64,000 nt of DNA from the NCBI GenBank assembly GCA_046542355.1, contig JBKHBN010000001.1:175064-239063 (forward strand), given 5' to 3'. The translations under genes and the position numbers were made by a program. Below are positions 8,735 through 18,286 of the stretch, piece by piece (the stretch's first letter is position 1; each line of letters opens with the position of its first letter). The stretch comes from UBA1672 sp046542355. Lineage in GTDB: Bacteria; Pseudomonadota; Alphaproteobacteria; Micavibrionales; Micavibrionaceae. A model generated the notes under the pieces. That model had not been told where the DNA came from. It did no database searches and worked only from the letters and a program-made list of their open reading frames with translations.

Positions 8735-10345
8735 ATGACTGAAACACCTGCTATTACATCCGAAATCGCCGCAAAAAACCGCACATGGGCATTCGAGGAA
8801 GCCAAGGCGGTTATCAAGCGTCTGCGCGCTATCGGCAAAGGGCAGGTTAACACCCCCGACAAAGGATACGTGCTCTTCGAGACAGGCTACGGCCCCTCAG
8901 GCCTGCCCCATATAGGCACATTCGGAGAAGTATGCCGCACAACAATGGTCATGCAAGCCTTCCAGCGCCTGCAACCGGACATACCTACAAAACTGATTTG
9001 CTTTTCCGATGATCTCGATGGCCTGCGCAAAGTCCCCGGCAATGTTCCAAAACAAGAGATGCTGGCCGAATATCTGGGGCAACCACTTACAAAAGTTCCC
9101 AACCCCTTTGACACGGACTATAAAAGCTTTGGCGAGCACAACAACGCAAAACTGCGCGAGTTTTTAGACCATTTCGGCTTTGAATATGACTTGTACAGCG
9201 CAACCAAATGCTACACCTCCGGCCAGTTTGACGAAACCCTCAAGCTAATGCTTCTCAAGCATGAAGATATCAAACAAGCCGTTCTTCCCATTTTAGGGGA
9301 AGAGCGCGCAGCCACCTACTCGCCCTTTCTTCCCGTTTCACCAAACACAGGAAAAGTGCTGCAGGTTCCAATACGCGAAGTCAATGCAAATGATTTCACA
9401 ATAACATTTGAAGACGAAAACGGTGAGCGCATAACACAAGGCGTTACAGGCGGACAAGTCAAAGCCCAATGGCGCGCCGACTGGGCATTGCGCTGGCACG
9501 CGCTGGATGTTGATTATGAGATGAGCGGCAAGGATCTACGCTCTGCAGCCGATATCTCTAAACAAATCCTCAAAATTCTGGGCAAGCCGAATATCGCCGG
9601 TTTCCACTATGAAATGTTCCTTGACGAAGACGGCAAAAAAATCTCCAAATCCAAAGGCAATGGCCTGTCCATGGAAGAATGGCTCACCTACGGCCCGCAT
9701 GAAAGCCTCGCCTACTACATGTTCCTGCGCCCGACCAGCGCCAAGAAACTACATTTTGATGTCATACCAAAGGCCATAGACGAATACATCACCTGTGTTG
9801 ACAAGCTGCCGGAGCAATCCCCAGCAAAACAGCTCGACAACCCCGCATGGCACATCCATAACGGCGCGCTGCCCGAAGGCCAGAAATCCCCCGTCTCCTT
9901 TGCGCTATTGCTCAATCTGGTCAACGCTGCCAATACCCAAGACCGCGAGGTTATCTGGAACTTCATCGGGCAATACGCCCCCGAAGCCACACCCGAAACA
10001 ATGCCGTTCCTTGACCGGCTGGTCGATTACGCCTTGCAATATTACAAAGATTTCATCTTGCCGGAAAAATCCTATCGTAAACCTGATGAGCGCGAAGCCA
10101 AAGCCCTGAGCGCTCTGGCCGATGCATTAGAAAAAATTGACGAAAAGCAACCCGCTGAAGATTATATGAGCATCGTTTTCGCTACCGGCAAAGAAAACGG
10201 CTACGACAAGGAGTCTTTACGCGACTGGTTCCAAGCCCTCTATCAAATCCTGTTGGGACAAGATCAAGGCCCGCGTTTTGGCTCATTCATAGCACTATAC
10301 GGCTCCAAAGAAACCGTAACGCTCATCCGTAAGGCTTTGTTATAG
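8735..10345 (+). CDS. lysK: Class I lysyl-tRNA synthetase
   Basis: A 536-residue aminoacyl-tRNA synthetase that charges tRNA-Lys. It is the class I (archaeal-type) enzyme, which replaces the usual class II LysS in most alphaproteobacteria. The HIGH box is GPSGLPHIGTFGE near residue 52 and the KMSKS box is KISKSKGNG near residue 307. The Rossmann domain (CFSDDLDGLRK) and a C-terminal helical anticodon-binding region are present and the length is normal. ATG 8735 follows a purine-rich AAGAAAAGG stretch. A GC-rich hairpin follows the stop codon. No class II lysS lies in the window. Confidence 0.96.
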   Translation: MTETPAITSEIAAKNRTWAFEEAKAVIKRLRAIGKGQVNTPDKGYVLFETGYGPSGLPHIGTFGEVCRTTMVMQAFQRLQPDIPTKLICFSDDLDGLRKVPGNVPKQEMLAEYLGQPLTKVPNPFDTDYKSFGEHNNAKLREFLDHFGFEYDLYSATKCYTSGQFDETLKLMLLKHEDIKQAVLPILGEERAATYSPFLPVSPNTGKVLQVPIREVNANDFTITFEDENGERITQGVTGGQVKAQWRADWALRWHALDVDYEMSGKDLRSAADISKQILKILGKPNIAGFHYEMFLDEDGKKISKSKGNGLSMEEWLTYGPHESLAYYMFLRPTSAKKLHFDVIPKAIDEYITCVDKLPEQSPAKQLDNPAWHIHNGALPEGQKSPVSFALLLNLVNAANTQDREVIWNFIGQYAPEATPETMPFLDRLVDYALQYYKDFILPEKSYRKPDEREAKALSALADALEKIDEKQPAEDYMSIVFATGKENGYDKESLRDWFQALYQILLGQDQGPRFGSFIALYGSKETVTLIRKALL

Positions 10346-10353
10346 ATGAACCT

Positions 10354-10380
10354 CCGCCAGCTTACGCTGGCGGTCTTATT
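10354..10380 (+). terminator. Terminator after lysK
   Basis: CCGCCAGC (10354-10361) and GCTGGCGG (10366-10373) form a perfect 8-pair stem with a TTAC loop, followed by TCTTATT. The T-run is broken, so termination may be partial. Confidence 0.6.
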
Positions 10381-10475
10381 GCGCGGATAAAGAATAAGAA
10401 ATTTGTATTTCTGAAGGAAATCCGCTACAAATAGTGCGTTTATTATAAAAAAGAAAAAAAGCTCAGGAGGGTAAC

Positions 10476-11282
10476 GTGGGGTCTGCACATCAACAATTCC
10501 AAGCAAACACTCCCGAACTTAAAGCTACCGCAAGGGTACAAATATCCTCGCTAGTATATAGCTGCTACGACATCCGTTATGATACCGCCCCAGGTCGCAG
10601 CGGTGTAAGCATCGCAGCGGGGCGGTTCATAACCCTTTTTTCTAACCCTTCTGTAGAAAAAGCATACGAAAAACACTCCGGTGATGAATATTTAAACGAT
10701 TCTCTAGCCCTTATTATTCGAGAATATAGCATAGCAGGAACAAGACTTATACCCAAAGAGGATCTCCCCACATTAGCCCGCTACATGGCCGAGAACCCAC
10801 TGGTACGAAGAGTTATATGGAATAACATTGATGATCCATCACGCAACCGCGGAAAGTGTTTTGAGGAACTCCCAACAGCCATCATGAAAAACGCCCACCC
10901 AAAAGACAGAAAAGAGATAGCGCACATTTTGACCTTGAACAACTTTGGCCAACACCTTCTTCGCTACGAGGCAAGAAAAAACCCGCCAATTGGTATTTTT
11001 ATATTCTGTAAAGCGCTCAGTGACGCTGTAGAAGCCGAAGAACTGAAAGACTTGTTGCAAGAAACAAACCTTCTTGCTGATATACTCTCAAGGCCAGAGC
11101 TAGAACAAGCATTTGACGACCCCGACCCCGAGCACTCATTAATGAATAAAGAATTAATGGGTACTCCAGAGGAAAGGCGAGCGCTCAAAAAAATCATCTT
11201 GCCCTTGTGCCAAGACAGCAACCCGAAACCAGAAACCATCTCTGACCCCAGACCAGAAATGGACCATTACAACCCCTCTTAA
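10476..11282 (+). CDS. Unknown soluble protein
   Basis: A 268-residue protein starting at GTG 10476. A full Shine-Dalgarno AGGAGG at 10465-10470 makes this start and this gene convincing. There is no signal peptide or membrane segment and no motif that I recognise. The sequence is mixed helical, with a run of charged residues and a Pro-rich, probably unstructured tail (KPETISDPRPEMDHYNPS). It is followed by an AT-rich gap and another unknown gene on the same strand (11441). The pair may be transcribed separately. Function unknown. Confidence 0.7.
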   Translation: MGSAHQQFQANTPELKATARVQISSLVYSCYDIRYDTAPGRSGVSIAAGRFITLFSNPSVEKAYEKHSGDEYLNDSLALIIREYSIAGTRLIPKEDLPTLARYMAENPLVRRVIWNNIDDPSRNRGKCFEELPTAIMKNAHPKDRKEIAHILTLNNFGQHLLRYEARKNPPIGIFIFCKALSDAVEAEELKDLLQETNLLADILSRPELEQAFDDPDPEHSLMNKELMGTPEERRALKKIILPLCQDSNPKPETISDPRPEMDHYNPS

Positions 11283-11330
11283 CCGCCACAAGCCTGAAAA
11301 AAAGAATTTTCATAAAAATTAGATAAAATT

Positions 11331-11346
11331 TTAAATAAATTTTAAC
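11331..11346 (+). promoter_or_regulatory. Possible CtrA box (TTAA-N7-TTAAC)
   Basis: TTAA at 11331-11334 and TTAAC at 11342-11346 have exactly seven bases between them, matching the CtrA response-regulator consensus known from Caulobacter and relatives. It lies about 95 bases before the gene at 11441. The surroundings are very AT-rich, so a chance match is quite possible. Confidence 0.25.
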
Positions 11347-11440
11347 AAGCAACCCTATAAAATGGAATTATGGTATGGTGGCTTGAAATACAAATGTGGG
11401 GCACCCCAAAAATAATAATTAAAAGCTAGAGTATAATTGG

Positions 11441-11950
11441 ATGCTAGGAATTGAAACAGCCCGCCCAACGGCGAAGAAATTACTGGATCACATTGATGCC
11501 TTCGAGGAATTTTGTCTGGGCAAGCGTAACTATACGCCCGCGCTTTTTCAGGAAATCAACAAGGAGTTAAGCATCGGTACCGTCCTTATGCTTGGCAGAC
11601 ACCGCTATAAAAAAGGCCAAAAAGGAAAACATCTCATCTGGAAAGGACTGGATGATAAAGAATACGACCTCGGCCCTCTTCATGAAGCCAACATTATGCG
11701 CGACTTCCCAGGATTCCACAGCAAAAGATCAATGTCCCTTAGCAACAACGATATCGCTGAAACACAAGTCGTCCCCCGTCCTGACGGCAAAGGCAATCTT
11801 TCTATCGTGATCATGACAGATGGCAGTGTTGGCATCGGCCCGGACTATCGCATAGCTCTGAGAAACGCTGCGCTACGTATGCACCTTAAATCAAGGTTTA
11901 ACGTCACATCACTCACATCTTTGTGGAATGCTCTTTGGGAAATTGCATAG
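11441..11950 (+). CDS. Unknown protein
   Basis: A 169-residue protein that I do not recognise. ATG 11441 has no strong ribosome site. It is soluble with no signal peptide. The middle is basic (GRHRYKKGQKGKHLIWKG). The C-terminal third contains MTDGSVGIGPDYRIALRNAALRMHLKSRFN, a Gly-Pro turn followed by an amphipathic helix. Codon usage is like that of its neighbours. A CtrA-like site lies upstream. The 157-base gap after it contains an imperfect CCCTTG/CAAGGG hairpin without a T-run and then the MscS gene. Confidence 0.6.
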   Translation: MLGIETARPTAKKLLDHIDAFEEFCLGKRNYTPALFQEINKELSIGTVLMLGRHRYKKGQKGKHLIWKGLDDKEYDLGPLHEANIMRDFPGFHSKRSMSLSNNDIAETQVVPRPDGKGNLSIVIMTDGSVGIGPDYRIALRNAALRMHLKSRFNVTSLTSLWNALWEIA

Positions 11951-12107
11951 TTGTTTAGGTTACGTACTTGCCCATAACAAAAATATTTCAACCACACTAT
12001 ATCTACTTGTAAAAACAATCCGACGCCCCTTGTACTATATCAAGGGCATGCTATTCTGGCCGTTTCTATAACATAACCAAAAACCAGAAAACTGGGATTA
12101 GCAAACC

Positions 12108-13385
12108 ATGACAGCCCTTCTTAACCCTACAGAAACAAGCGCGACACAGACCGAGGTGGCAACAACAGAGACCACCCAAAACTCTTTAAACCTGTTTTGG
12201 GATGAATTTATAGATGTCTGGTATTACGGGTTTATGGGCGTAGATATCGGCACGATGATCATGGCTCTGGGCATACTGGCTATATTTCTGATCTTGCGAG
12301 GTATTCTAAGCCGTTATATTCTAGGCGCACTCGAAAAATGGGTGGAACAAAGCAAAACAGAGCTGGACAACAAAATAATCAAAGCAATTACCCCGCCTGT
12401 GCGCTTTATTCCTATCATCGCAGGGATATTCTTTGCCTCCCAAACCCTGCCTCTGGAAGGCGCGCCGGCGATCTTCTTTAACAACGTTGTGCGCTCCTTG
12501 ATCGTCTACACCATTTTCTGGGCACTCCACCGGGCGCTTGACCCCATACAACTACTCTCGAAAAGACTGGAAAAACTGCTCTCAAAAACAATGACAAAAT
12601 GGATATTCAAGTGCCTGAAAATCATTGTAATCTTCGTTGGGGGCGCTGTTATCCTTGAAATATGGGGCATTGCCATAGGCCCACTCCTCGCTGGCCTTGG
12701 TCTGTTTGGTGCGGCTGTCGCGCTAGGTGCACAGGATTTGTTCAAAAACCTGATCGCAGGCGCCACAGTCATTGCCGAAAAACGCTTCCACCCGGGAGAC
12801 TGGATCAAGGTTGAGGGCATTGTCGAAGGCGTTGTCGAAGAAATCGGGTTTCGCTCCACACTGGTGCGCCGCTTTGACAAAGCCCCTGTTTTCGTACCAA
12901 ATGCTGCCCTGTCCGATGCCACTGTCATAAACTACAGCCGCATGACACACCGGCGCATCTACTGGCAAATCGGCGTCACATACGGCACATCGCACGAGCA
13001 GCTCACCACCATTCGCGATGAAATTACAAAATATATAGAAGAACATGAAGATTTTGAAAAACCGGAAATTGTCCCCACATTCGTCAGAATAGAGGGTTTT
13101 AAAGCTTCTTCCATAGATTTCATGATCTATTGTTTTACAAAGACAACCGTTTGGGGCGAATGGCTGGAAATTCGTGAGGCCTTTGCACTGGCTATAAAAG
13201 ACATTGTCGAAAACAAAGCTGGGACATCCTTTGCGTTCCCATCAAGATCCCTATACATCGAAACACTTCCCGAAGCAGCAGATAAACCCGAAGCCTTCAT
13301 CCCTCCTCAAGAGGATAAAGAGGCGAAGAAGGCAGAAGAGCCAGAGAAGACAGAAAAGACAAAGAAAGAAAGTAAGGAAAAATAA
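12108..13385 (+). CDS. MscS-family mechanosensitive channel
   Basis: A 425-residue inner-membrane channel that opens under membrane tension to release solutes during osmotic downshock. There are four to five transmembrane helices in residues 40-230. The pore-lining helix and start of the beta domain are clear: GLFGAAVALGAQDLFKNLIAG, then EKRFHPGDWIKVEGIVEGVVEEIGFRSTLVR and VPNAALSDATVINYSR. It is longer than E. coli MscS and resembles the medium-size MscS-like (YnaI/MscM) group. The last 45 residues are an almost pure Lys/Glu tail (KEAKKAEEPEKTEKTKK), probably disordered. It ends 7 bases before the convergent small gene at 13392. Confidence 0.9.
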   Translation: MTALLNPTETSATQTEVATTETTQNSLNLFWDEFIDVWYYGFMGVDIGTMIMALGILAIFLILRGILSRYILGALEKWVEQSKTELDNKIIKAITPPVRFIPIIAGIFFASQTLPLEGAPAIFFNNVVRSLIVYTIFWALHRALDPIQLLSKRLEKLLSKTMTKWIFKCLKIIVIFVGGAVILEIWGIAIGPLLAGLGLFGAAVALGAQDLFKNLIAGATVIAEKRFHPGDWIKVEGIVEGVVEEIGFRSTLVRRFDKAPVFVPNAALSDATVINYSRMTHRRIYWQIGVTYGTSHEQLTTIRDEITKYIEEHEDFEKPEIVPTFVRIEGFKASSIDFMIYCFTKTTVWGEWLEIREAFALAIKDIVENKAGTSFAFPSRSLYIETLPEAADKPEAFIPPQEDKEAKKAEEPEKTEKTKKESKEK

Positions 13386-13391
13386 TTCCTC

Positions 13392-13592
13392 TTAAGGTTC
13401 GGGCGTCAGCTCCTCACCTAATGCAGGCCGCTCACCATCAGACACCGAGCGCACTGCCCGGTTCAAATCCTCAAGCATGCGTTTTGCCGTACCGTCTTCC
13501 AAACGAACCGGGGTTCCAAGCCCCTTGAAAACCAACATCCCAGTTTTTAACTGCGCCCTCAAAAAATTTTCTGCGACCCTTGAATCCCGCAT
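13392..13592 (-). CDS. Small unknown protein
   Basis: A 66-residue protein. I take ATG 13592 because GGAGG lies 5 bases upstream; the longer frame from TTG 13604 would begin inside that ribosome site. The sequence (MRDSRVAENFLRAQLKTGM, then RLEDGTAKRMLEDLNRAVRSV) looks like a compact helical protein. No family is recognised. It lies between the convergent MscS gene and the divergent helicase gene at 13665 and has its own transcription unit. Confidence 0.6.
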   Translation of the reverse strand: MRDSRVAENFLRAQLKTGMLVFKGLGTPVRLEDGTAKRMLEDLNRAVRSVSDGERPALGEELTPEP

Positions 13593-13664
13593 TATATCCT
13601 CCAATTATTAAGTTAATGCCCCATTACAACACATATTCCCTCCTCTTGTCCAAAAAAACATGCT

Positions 13665-16475
13665 ATGAACCAGAGCATGAGCAAAGCCATCACAGCGCCC
13701 AAGAAAACATCAGCCTCAATGCCTGAAAATATCATCCTGCCTGATATTCCGGCACTATGCGTCAATGCAAAGCACGCAGTCCTCTTTACGAATGAAGGAG
13801 AACTGCTCACCCTTGCACATCAGGAACTCCCCCCGCTCATCCGCAACAAGGCCGCTTTGGTCTGCCACGCACCTTACACAAAAGCGCGCCTTGGTTTTGA
13901 AGAGTTCTTCACCTTCGATCTTCTCGAGCTTTTCGCCTTCACGCGCCCCACGCAATTTTGTGTCCCCACCCCCGTAGGTTTATGCAAGGCTCTGTATATA
14001 GATGCCCCCACAGACTTCGAAGACTACCCGCTTTCCCTGTGGGACATAGCCCAAACCCTCTTGAAAAGCCTGCAAAAAGACCCATACGAAGAACAGGCAA
14101 ACCCCATCGAAATTGCAGGTGTCATGGGGTTAAAAGGAAAAGGCTGGCCATGGAGCCAGTATATCTACGCCGCGCTAGGGCAAGAATATGATCCACAAAT
14201 CGACATATTCTCGCGCTCGGCTCTTAATGTATGGAAACACCTTCCCGAATGGAGCGAAGAGCCGCCCGAACCGCCTACTGCCCATGAAGGCGTAACGCCA
14301 CAAGAGACACAAGACAAACTCAGCGAACTCTTGAATGTCGGAGACAGGCCAAGCGAAAAACGTCCCCAGCAAGTAGCCTACAGCCAAAGCGTGCGCGCCA
14401 TGTTCGAACCCATGACCGACGACGAAAACCCGCATATCGTATTGGCCGAAGCCCAAACCGGAATCGGTAAAACCCTCGGCTACCTTGCTCCAGCCAGCGT
14501 CTGGGCAGATAAAAATGAAGGAAGCGTCTGGATATCAACTTATACAAAAAACCTGCAACGCCAAATCGACAGCGAGCTGGATCGCCTCTATCCCCATCCA
14601 GTCGTAAAAGACGCCTACACAGCAGTGCGCAAGGGCCGGGAAAACTATTTGTGCCTTCTCAATCTCGAAGAAGTCTCAGCCGGCGCAGCCCTGTCCCATA
14701 ACCCGCGCCACGCCATCAGCGCAGGCATTATGGCGCGCTGGGTCGCAACCACAAAAGACGGAGATCTAAGCGGCGGCCAGTTCCCCGGTTGGCTCTCAAG
14801 CATTCTGGGATGGGCAAACACTATCGGATTATCTGACCGGCGCGGAGAATGTATCTATTCGGCCTGCGATCACTATCGCCGCTGCTTTATTGAACGTTCT
14901 GTGCGCAAAGCCCCGCGAGCACGTCTGGTCATTGCCAACCATGCCCTCGTTATGATTAATGCCGCGCAATCATCCTCCTCAGATGGTATGCCCACACGCT
15001 ATATATTTGATGAAGGACACCACCTCTTCAGCGCCGCCGACAGCGCCTACGCCGCCCACCTTACCGCACGCGAAAGCGCCGAGCTCAGACGCTGGATCAC
15101 AGGACATGAAGGCGGACGAAAGGGACGCAACAGAGGATTAAAACGCCGCTGTGAGGATCTTGTAGAAGGCGATGAGCAATCGATGAAGGCCTTGGAAGAC
15201 ATCCTGAGACATACAACAAACACCCTGTGCGCCATCAACTGGAGCCGCCGCTTCAAAGACAAAGCCCCCATTGGCCCCTGTGAAACATTCCTGATGAATG
15301 TTTATCGCCTCATCCACGCGCGCGCCAGCGCTGCCCAGATCAAAAGCCCCTATTCCATAGAAACGCCGCTCTTCCCGCTTGATGAGGACATGCTTAATGC
15401 CTGCCAGGCGCTTAAAAAAGCACTAGGCCAAGTGCTCAAGCCTATGAGCGCACTGGCTGGGCACATGCACAAACGCTTGACCCAGGATCAGGGCACCATG
15501 GATTCCGATACACGCAGACGCATCGATGCGCTGGTATCATCACTTGAAAAACGCGGCTGCCAGACCTTACAAAACTGGATTGACATGCTTGAAACCATGG
15601 AACAAGAAAAAACGGTAGACGGATTTGTAGACTGGATGGAAATAGAGCGCATCGACGGCAAAGCCATAGATGTAGGAATATACCGTCACTATATTGATCC
15701 AATGAAACCATTTGCAACATCAATGCGACCCCATGTGCATGGCATGACAGTCACATCCGCTACTCTAAAAGACAGCAGCGACAGCGACAAATTAAACTGG
15801 CAAACCGCAAAAGAGCGCTCCGGCGCCCATTACCTCAGTCCCGAGCCACAGCAAAGCAGCCACCCATCCCCTTTTGACTACGCCAATAACGCCCGCGTCA
15901 TCATTCTCAATGACATCAACAAAAACGATCTGGATCAGGTTGCCGCGGCCTATCAGGCAATCTTTACAGCCAGCAACGGCGGCGCTTTGGGACTATTCAC
16001 AGCCATCCGGCGCTTGCGCTCCATTTACGAAAAAATAGCAACCCCGCTCGAGCACGCAGGAATCCCTTTATACAGCCAACATATCGAGCATATTGATACA
16101 GGCACACTCATCGATATGTTTAGAGAAGACATAAATGCATGCCTTCTGGGTACAGATGCTGTGCGCGACGGTGTCGATGTTCCGGGACAATCGCTACGCC
16201 TGTTGGTCTTTGACCGTGTCCCGTGGCCACGCCCGACCCTGCTCCACAAAGCACGCCGCAAGGCTTTCGGAGAACGCCGCTATGATGAAATGCTCACGCG
16301 CCTGAAACTCAAACAAGCCTTTGGCCGCCTCATTCGCCGCGAAAGCGATAAAGGCATATTCGTAATACTGGACTCCATGCTCCCCTCGCGTTTGCACAGC
16401 GCTTTCCCCGATAGCGTGCCCATCCTCAAAACAGGGCTAAAAGACGCTATTCAGGAAATAAAAACATTCCTGTAA
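13665..16475 (+). CDS. Rad3/DinG-type ATP-dependent DNA helicase with Fe-S cluster
   Basis: A 936-residue superfamily 2 helicase. Walker A is AQTGIGKTLGYLAPAS near residue 262. The Walker B box is DEGHH near residue 448. Four cysteines between them (YLC near residue 330, then ECIYSAC and YRRC near 397-407) match the Fe-S domain of the XPD/DinG group. Late motifs are LLGTDAVRDGVDVPG and QAFGRLIRRESDKG. The family unwinds 5' to 3' and deals with R-loops and damaged DNA. The first 230 residues are an extra N-terminal region also seen in alphaproteobacterial DinG-like proteins. The start could be ATG 13665 or 13677; neither has a good ribosome site. Confidence 0.92.
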   Translation: MNQSMSKAITAPKKTSASMPENIILPDIPALCVNAKHAVLFTNEGELLTLAHQELPPLIRNKAALVCHAPYTKARLGFEEFFTFDLLELFAFTRPTQFCVPTPVGLCKALYIDAPTDFEDYPLSLWDIAQTLLKSLQKDPYEEQANPIEIAGVMGLKGKGWPWSQYIYAALGQEYDPQIDIFSRSALNVWKHLPEWSEEPPEPPTAHEGVTPQETQDKLSELLNVGDRPSEKRPQQVAYSQSVRAMFEPMTDDENPHIVLAEAQTGIGKTLGYLAPASVWADKNEGSVWISTYTKNLQRQIDSELDRLYPHPVVKDAYTAVRKGRENYLCLLNLEEVSAGAALSHNPRHAISAGIMARWVATTKDGDLSGGQFPGWLSSILGWANTIGLSDRRGECIYSACDHYRRCFIERSVRKAPRARLVIANHALVMINAAQSSSSDGMPTRYIFDEGHHLFSAADSAYAAHLTARESAELRRWITGHEGGRKGRNRGLKRRCEDLVEGDEQSMKALEDILRHTTNTLCAINWSRRFKDKAPIGPCETFLMNVYRLIHARASAAQIKSPYSIETPLFPLDEDMLNACQALKKALGQVLKPMSALAGHMHKRLTQDQGTMDSDTRRRIDALVSSLEKRGCQTLQNWIDMLETMEQEKTVDGFVDWMEIERIDGKAIDVGIYRHYIDPMKPFATSMRPHVHGMTVTSATLKDSSDSDKLNWQTAKERSGAHYLSPEPQQSSHPSPFDYANNARVIILNDINKNDLDQVAAAYQAIFTASNGGALGLFTAIRRLRSIYEKIATPLEHAGIPLYSQHIEHIDTGTLIDMFREDINACLLGTDAVRDGVDVPGQSLRLLVFDRVPWPRPTLLHKARRKAFGERRYDEMLTRLKLKQAFGRLIRRESDKGIFVILDSMLPSRLHSAFPDSVPILKTGLKDAIQEIKTFL

Positions 16476-16706
16476 AACAGACCAGATAAGACAGGGCATA
16501 TAAACACAAAAACGAACCGGGATAAGATAAAACCGTCCAGCTAAAAATTAAGAAATGTATCAGCAACGCCATGACTGGCGCATAAGCCAAAAATAAGGGC
16601 TGAAAATAATCTCTTCCCTTACCCACCAAAATATGGGACATAATAAAAACGCGAGCGGACAGGACTCTCCATCATTTTAACAATATTATAAACAAAAAAA
16701 ACTGTT

Positions 16707-17594
16707 ATGGATCACATCAATTCTATATGCGTATATCTCGGCTCTTCCGGTTGCTGCCAGGAGATATTCAAACAAACGGCCCAAGAACTCGGCACGCTGA
16801 TAGCGCAAAACAACAAAACCCTGATCTATGGCGGCATGGATGTCGGCCTGATGGGCATTATCGCCAACACAGTCATGGAAAATGGCGGCGCGGTAACAGG
16901 CGTTGTCCCTGCAAACCTGAAAGACAGCAAGCGAGCACATATGAGCCTCTCGCGCTCCATATGGGTTGAAACACTCTGGGAACGCAAGCTGGAAATGTTC
17001 AATCTAATGGACGCAGCGATTATCCTGCCCGGCGGATTTGGCACAGCCGACGAGGTTCTGGAAATCCTGTACTGGGCATCTTTAGGCCTGCACACAAAAC
17101 CCGTTGTGATTATCAACACCCAAAACTACTACGAGCACCTGATCGCATTTCTCCGCACGCTGCCCGAACTGCCCAAAGACCAGCTCATCATAGCCGACAC
17201 GCCACAAGAAGCCTTTGCAAAGCTGAAGACATACGTCCCCATACAACAAAGCACACAAGCCGCCACTTTCCCACACTTTGAAAATTCTATTTTACAAAAT
17301 AAAGAAAAACCTATTATTATTGAAACCACAAGCATCGAAGACAGCACCCTGCTGCTCACAGCGCTTGGCTTAAAACAAATGCAAAAACACGCACGCGCAA
17401 TTGGCATTCTAAACACAAAAGGACAATTTGACCTGTTTTTGAAATGGATTGAAAGAGCGCAAGAAGAAACATTTATAACCAGACATTGCACCCGGCTCTA
17501 CAATGTTGGCACAAATAAAGAAGAGCTGAAAAAAATGCTAAAAACCCAGCCGATCATCAAAATCGATCTGGCCAGCGAAAAATGGGGTGGGTAA
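16707..17594 (+). CDS. LOG-family nucleotide phosphoribohydrolase with extra C-terminal domain
   Basis: A 295-residue protein. Residues 1-185 are a LOG domain (the so-called lysine decarboxylase fold, whose known members cleave nucleoside 5'-monophosphates to free base, including cytokinin activation). Visible motifs are IYGGMDVGLMG near residues 40-50, the ERK triplet at 92-94 and the signature PGGFGTADE at 108-116. Typical bacterial members end around residue 190. Here about 105 more residues follow, including IGILNTKGQFDLFLKWIERA and LYNVGTNKEELKKML. The latter faintly echoes the GGxGTxxE segment and may be a decayed partial duplicate. It shares a short gap with the unknown gene at 17634. 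Confidence 0.88.
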   Translation: MDHINSICVYLGSSGCCQEIFKQTAQELGTLIAQNNKTLIYGGMDVGLMGIIANTVMENGGAVTGVVPANLKDSKRAHMSLSRSIWVETLWERKLEMFNLMDAAIILPGGFGTADEVLEILYWASLGLHTKPVVIINTQNYYEHLIAFLRTLPELPKDQLIIADTPQEAFAKLKTYVPIQQSTQAATFPHFENSILQNKEKPIIIETTSIEDSTLLLTALGLKQMQKHARAIGILNTKGQFDLFLKWIERAQEETFITRHCTRLYNVGTNKEELKKMLKTQPIIKIDLASEKWGG

Positions 17595-17633
17595 GAACAA
17601 CCATAAACACACATTAAAACGGGATGAACCACG

Positions 17634-18227
17634 ATGATACCTCAAGATAAAATTGATGATATTGCCAATGAATTAGAAAAAGCGAGCAATGAAGACCATC
17701 TCTTAAAGGTTAAAACAGAAATAGGAACCAGCCTCCAAAACGCCCCTTTAAATGACATACAAATACAAGCACTGCGCGACCAAGCAACACCGACATTGCT
17801 TATCGAGCTGGAAAAAGCATTAGACCCAAGCCAAGAAGAGCAATTATCAAACGTTATTACCAGAGCTTTCGTGGATCCAGTTAGAAAAACAGGGCAACTC
17901 ATCAAAAGCTATGCGGATATGGGTGTCTTTGAGCCGTTACCACAGATTCTCGATCAAGGCATATTATGCCTTAAAGATATTGCCAATAACGCCCGCCTGC
18001 TTTTCGATCTAGAAGATACAACAGCAATCAAAGAAATGGTGGAAAGATACGAAGCCGCTATCTCAAAAATGCACCCATTATATAAGAAGTTAAATACACA
18101 CTTGGGCACACCATACACCCCGGATCCATCAAAAGACTACGCCGATGGCCGCGATCACCTGAGACAATTACCAGAGAATTTCGCCACTCTCACGCAGGAT
18201 TCTATAGCATATGCACCTGAGCCATAA
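17634..18227 (+). CDS. Unknown helical protein
   Basis: A 197-residue soluble protein. ATG 17634 has GGGATG 8 bases upstream. It is largely helical and acidic, with no signal peptide and no membrane segment. LKDIANNARLLFDLEDTTAIKEMVERYEAAISKM reads as a helical hairpin. No family is recognised. It follows the LOG gene by 39 bases on the same strand, so the two are probably cotranscribed. It converges on the ATP synthase operon, whose terminator overlaps its last codon. Confidence 0.65.
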   Translation: MIPQDKIDDIANELEKASNEDHLLKVKTEIGTSLQNAPLNDIQIQALRDQATPTLLIELEKALDPSQEEQLSNVITRAFVDPVRKTGQLIKSYADMGVFEPLPQILDQGILCLKDIANNARLLFDLEDTTAIKEMVERYEAAISKMHPLYKKLNTHLGTPYTPDPSKDYADGRDHLRQLPENFATLTQDSIAYAPEP

Positions 18228-18253
18228 AAAAAACCGCGCACAACAGCGCGGCT
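18225..18253 (-). terminator. Terminator of the ATP synthase operon
   Basis: On the minus strand CCGCGC (18251-18246), loop TGTTGT and GCGCGG (18239-18234) are followed at once by a long T-run (18233-18225). It lies 34 bases after the atpC stop codon and overlaps the 3' end of the convergent gene at 17634. Confidence 0.85.
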
Positions 18254-18286
18254 TGCAAAGAAGCTAAAAAACTCTAAAATATATGA

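Noticed and set aside
10540..10580. QISSLVY shared between the unknown protein at 10476 and AtpH
   Set aside because: The match is only seven residues plus a few loose ones. Nothing else aligns and the codons differ, so it is probably coincidence.
13460..13470. GGTTCAAATCC, a match to the tRNA T-arm consensus
   Set aside because: The flanking bases do not form a T stem (GCCCG against CTCAA), no anticodon arm or acceptor stem is present, and it lies within the small gene at 13392.
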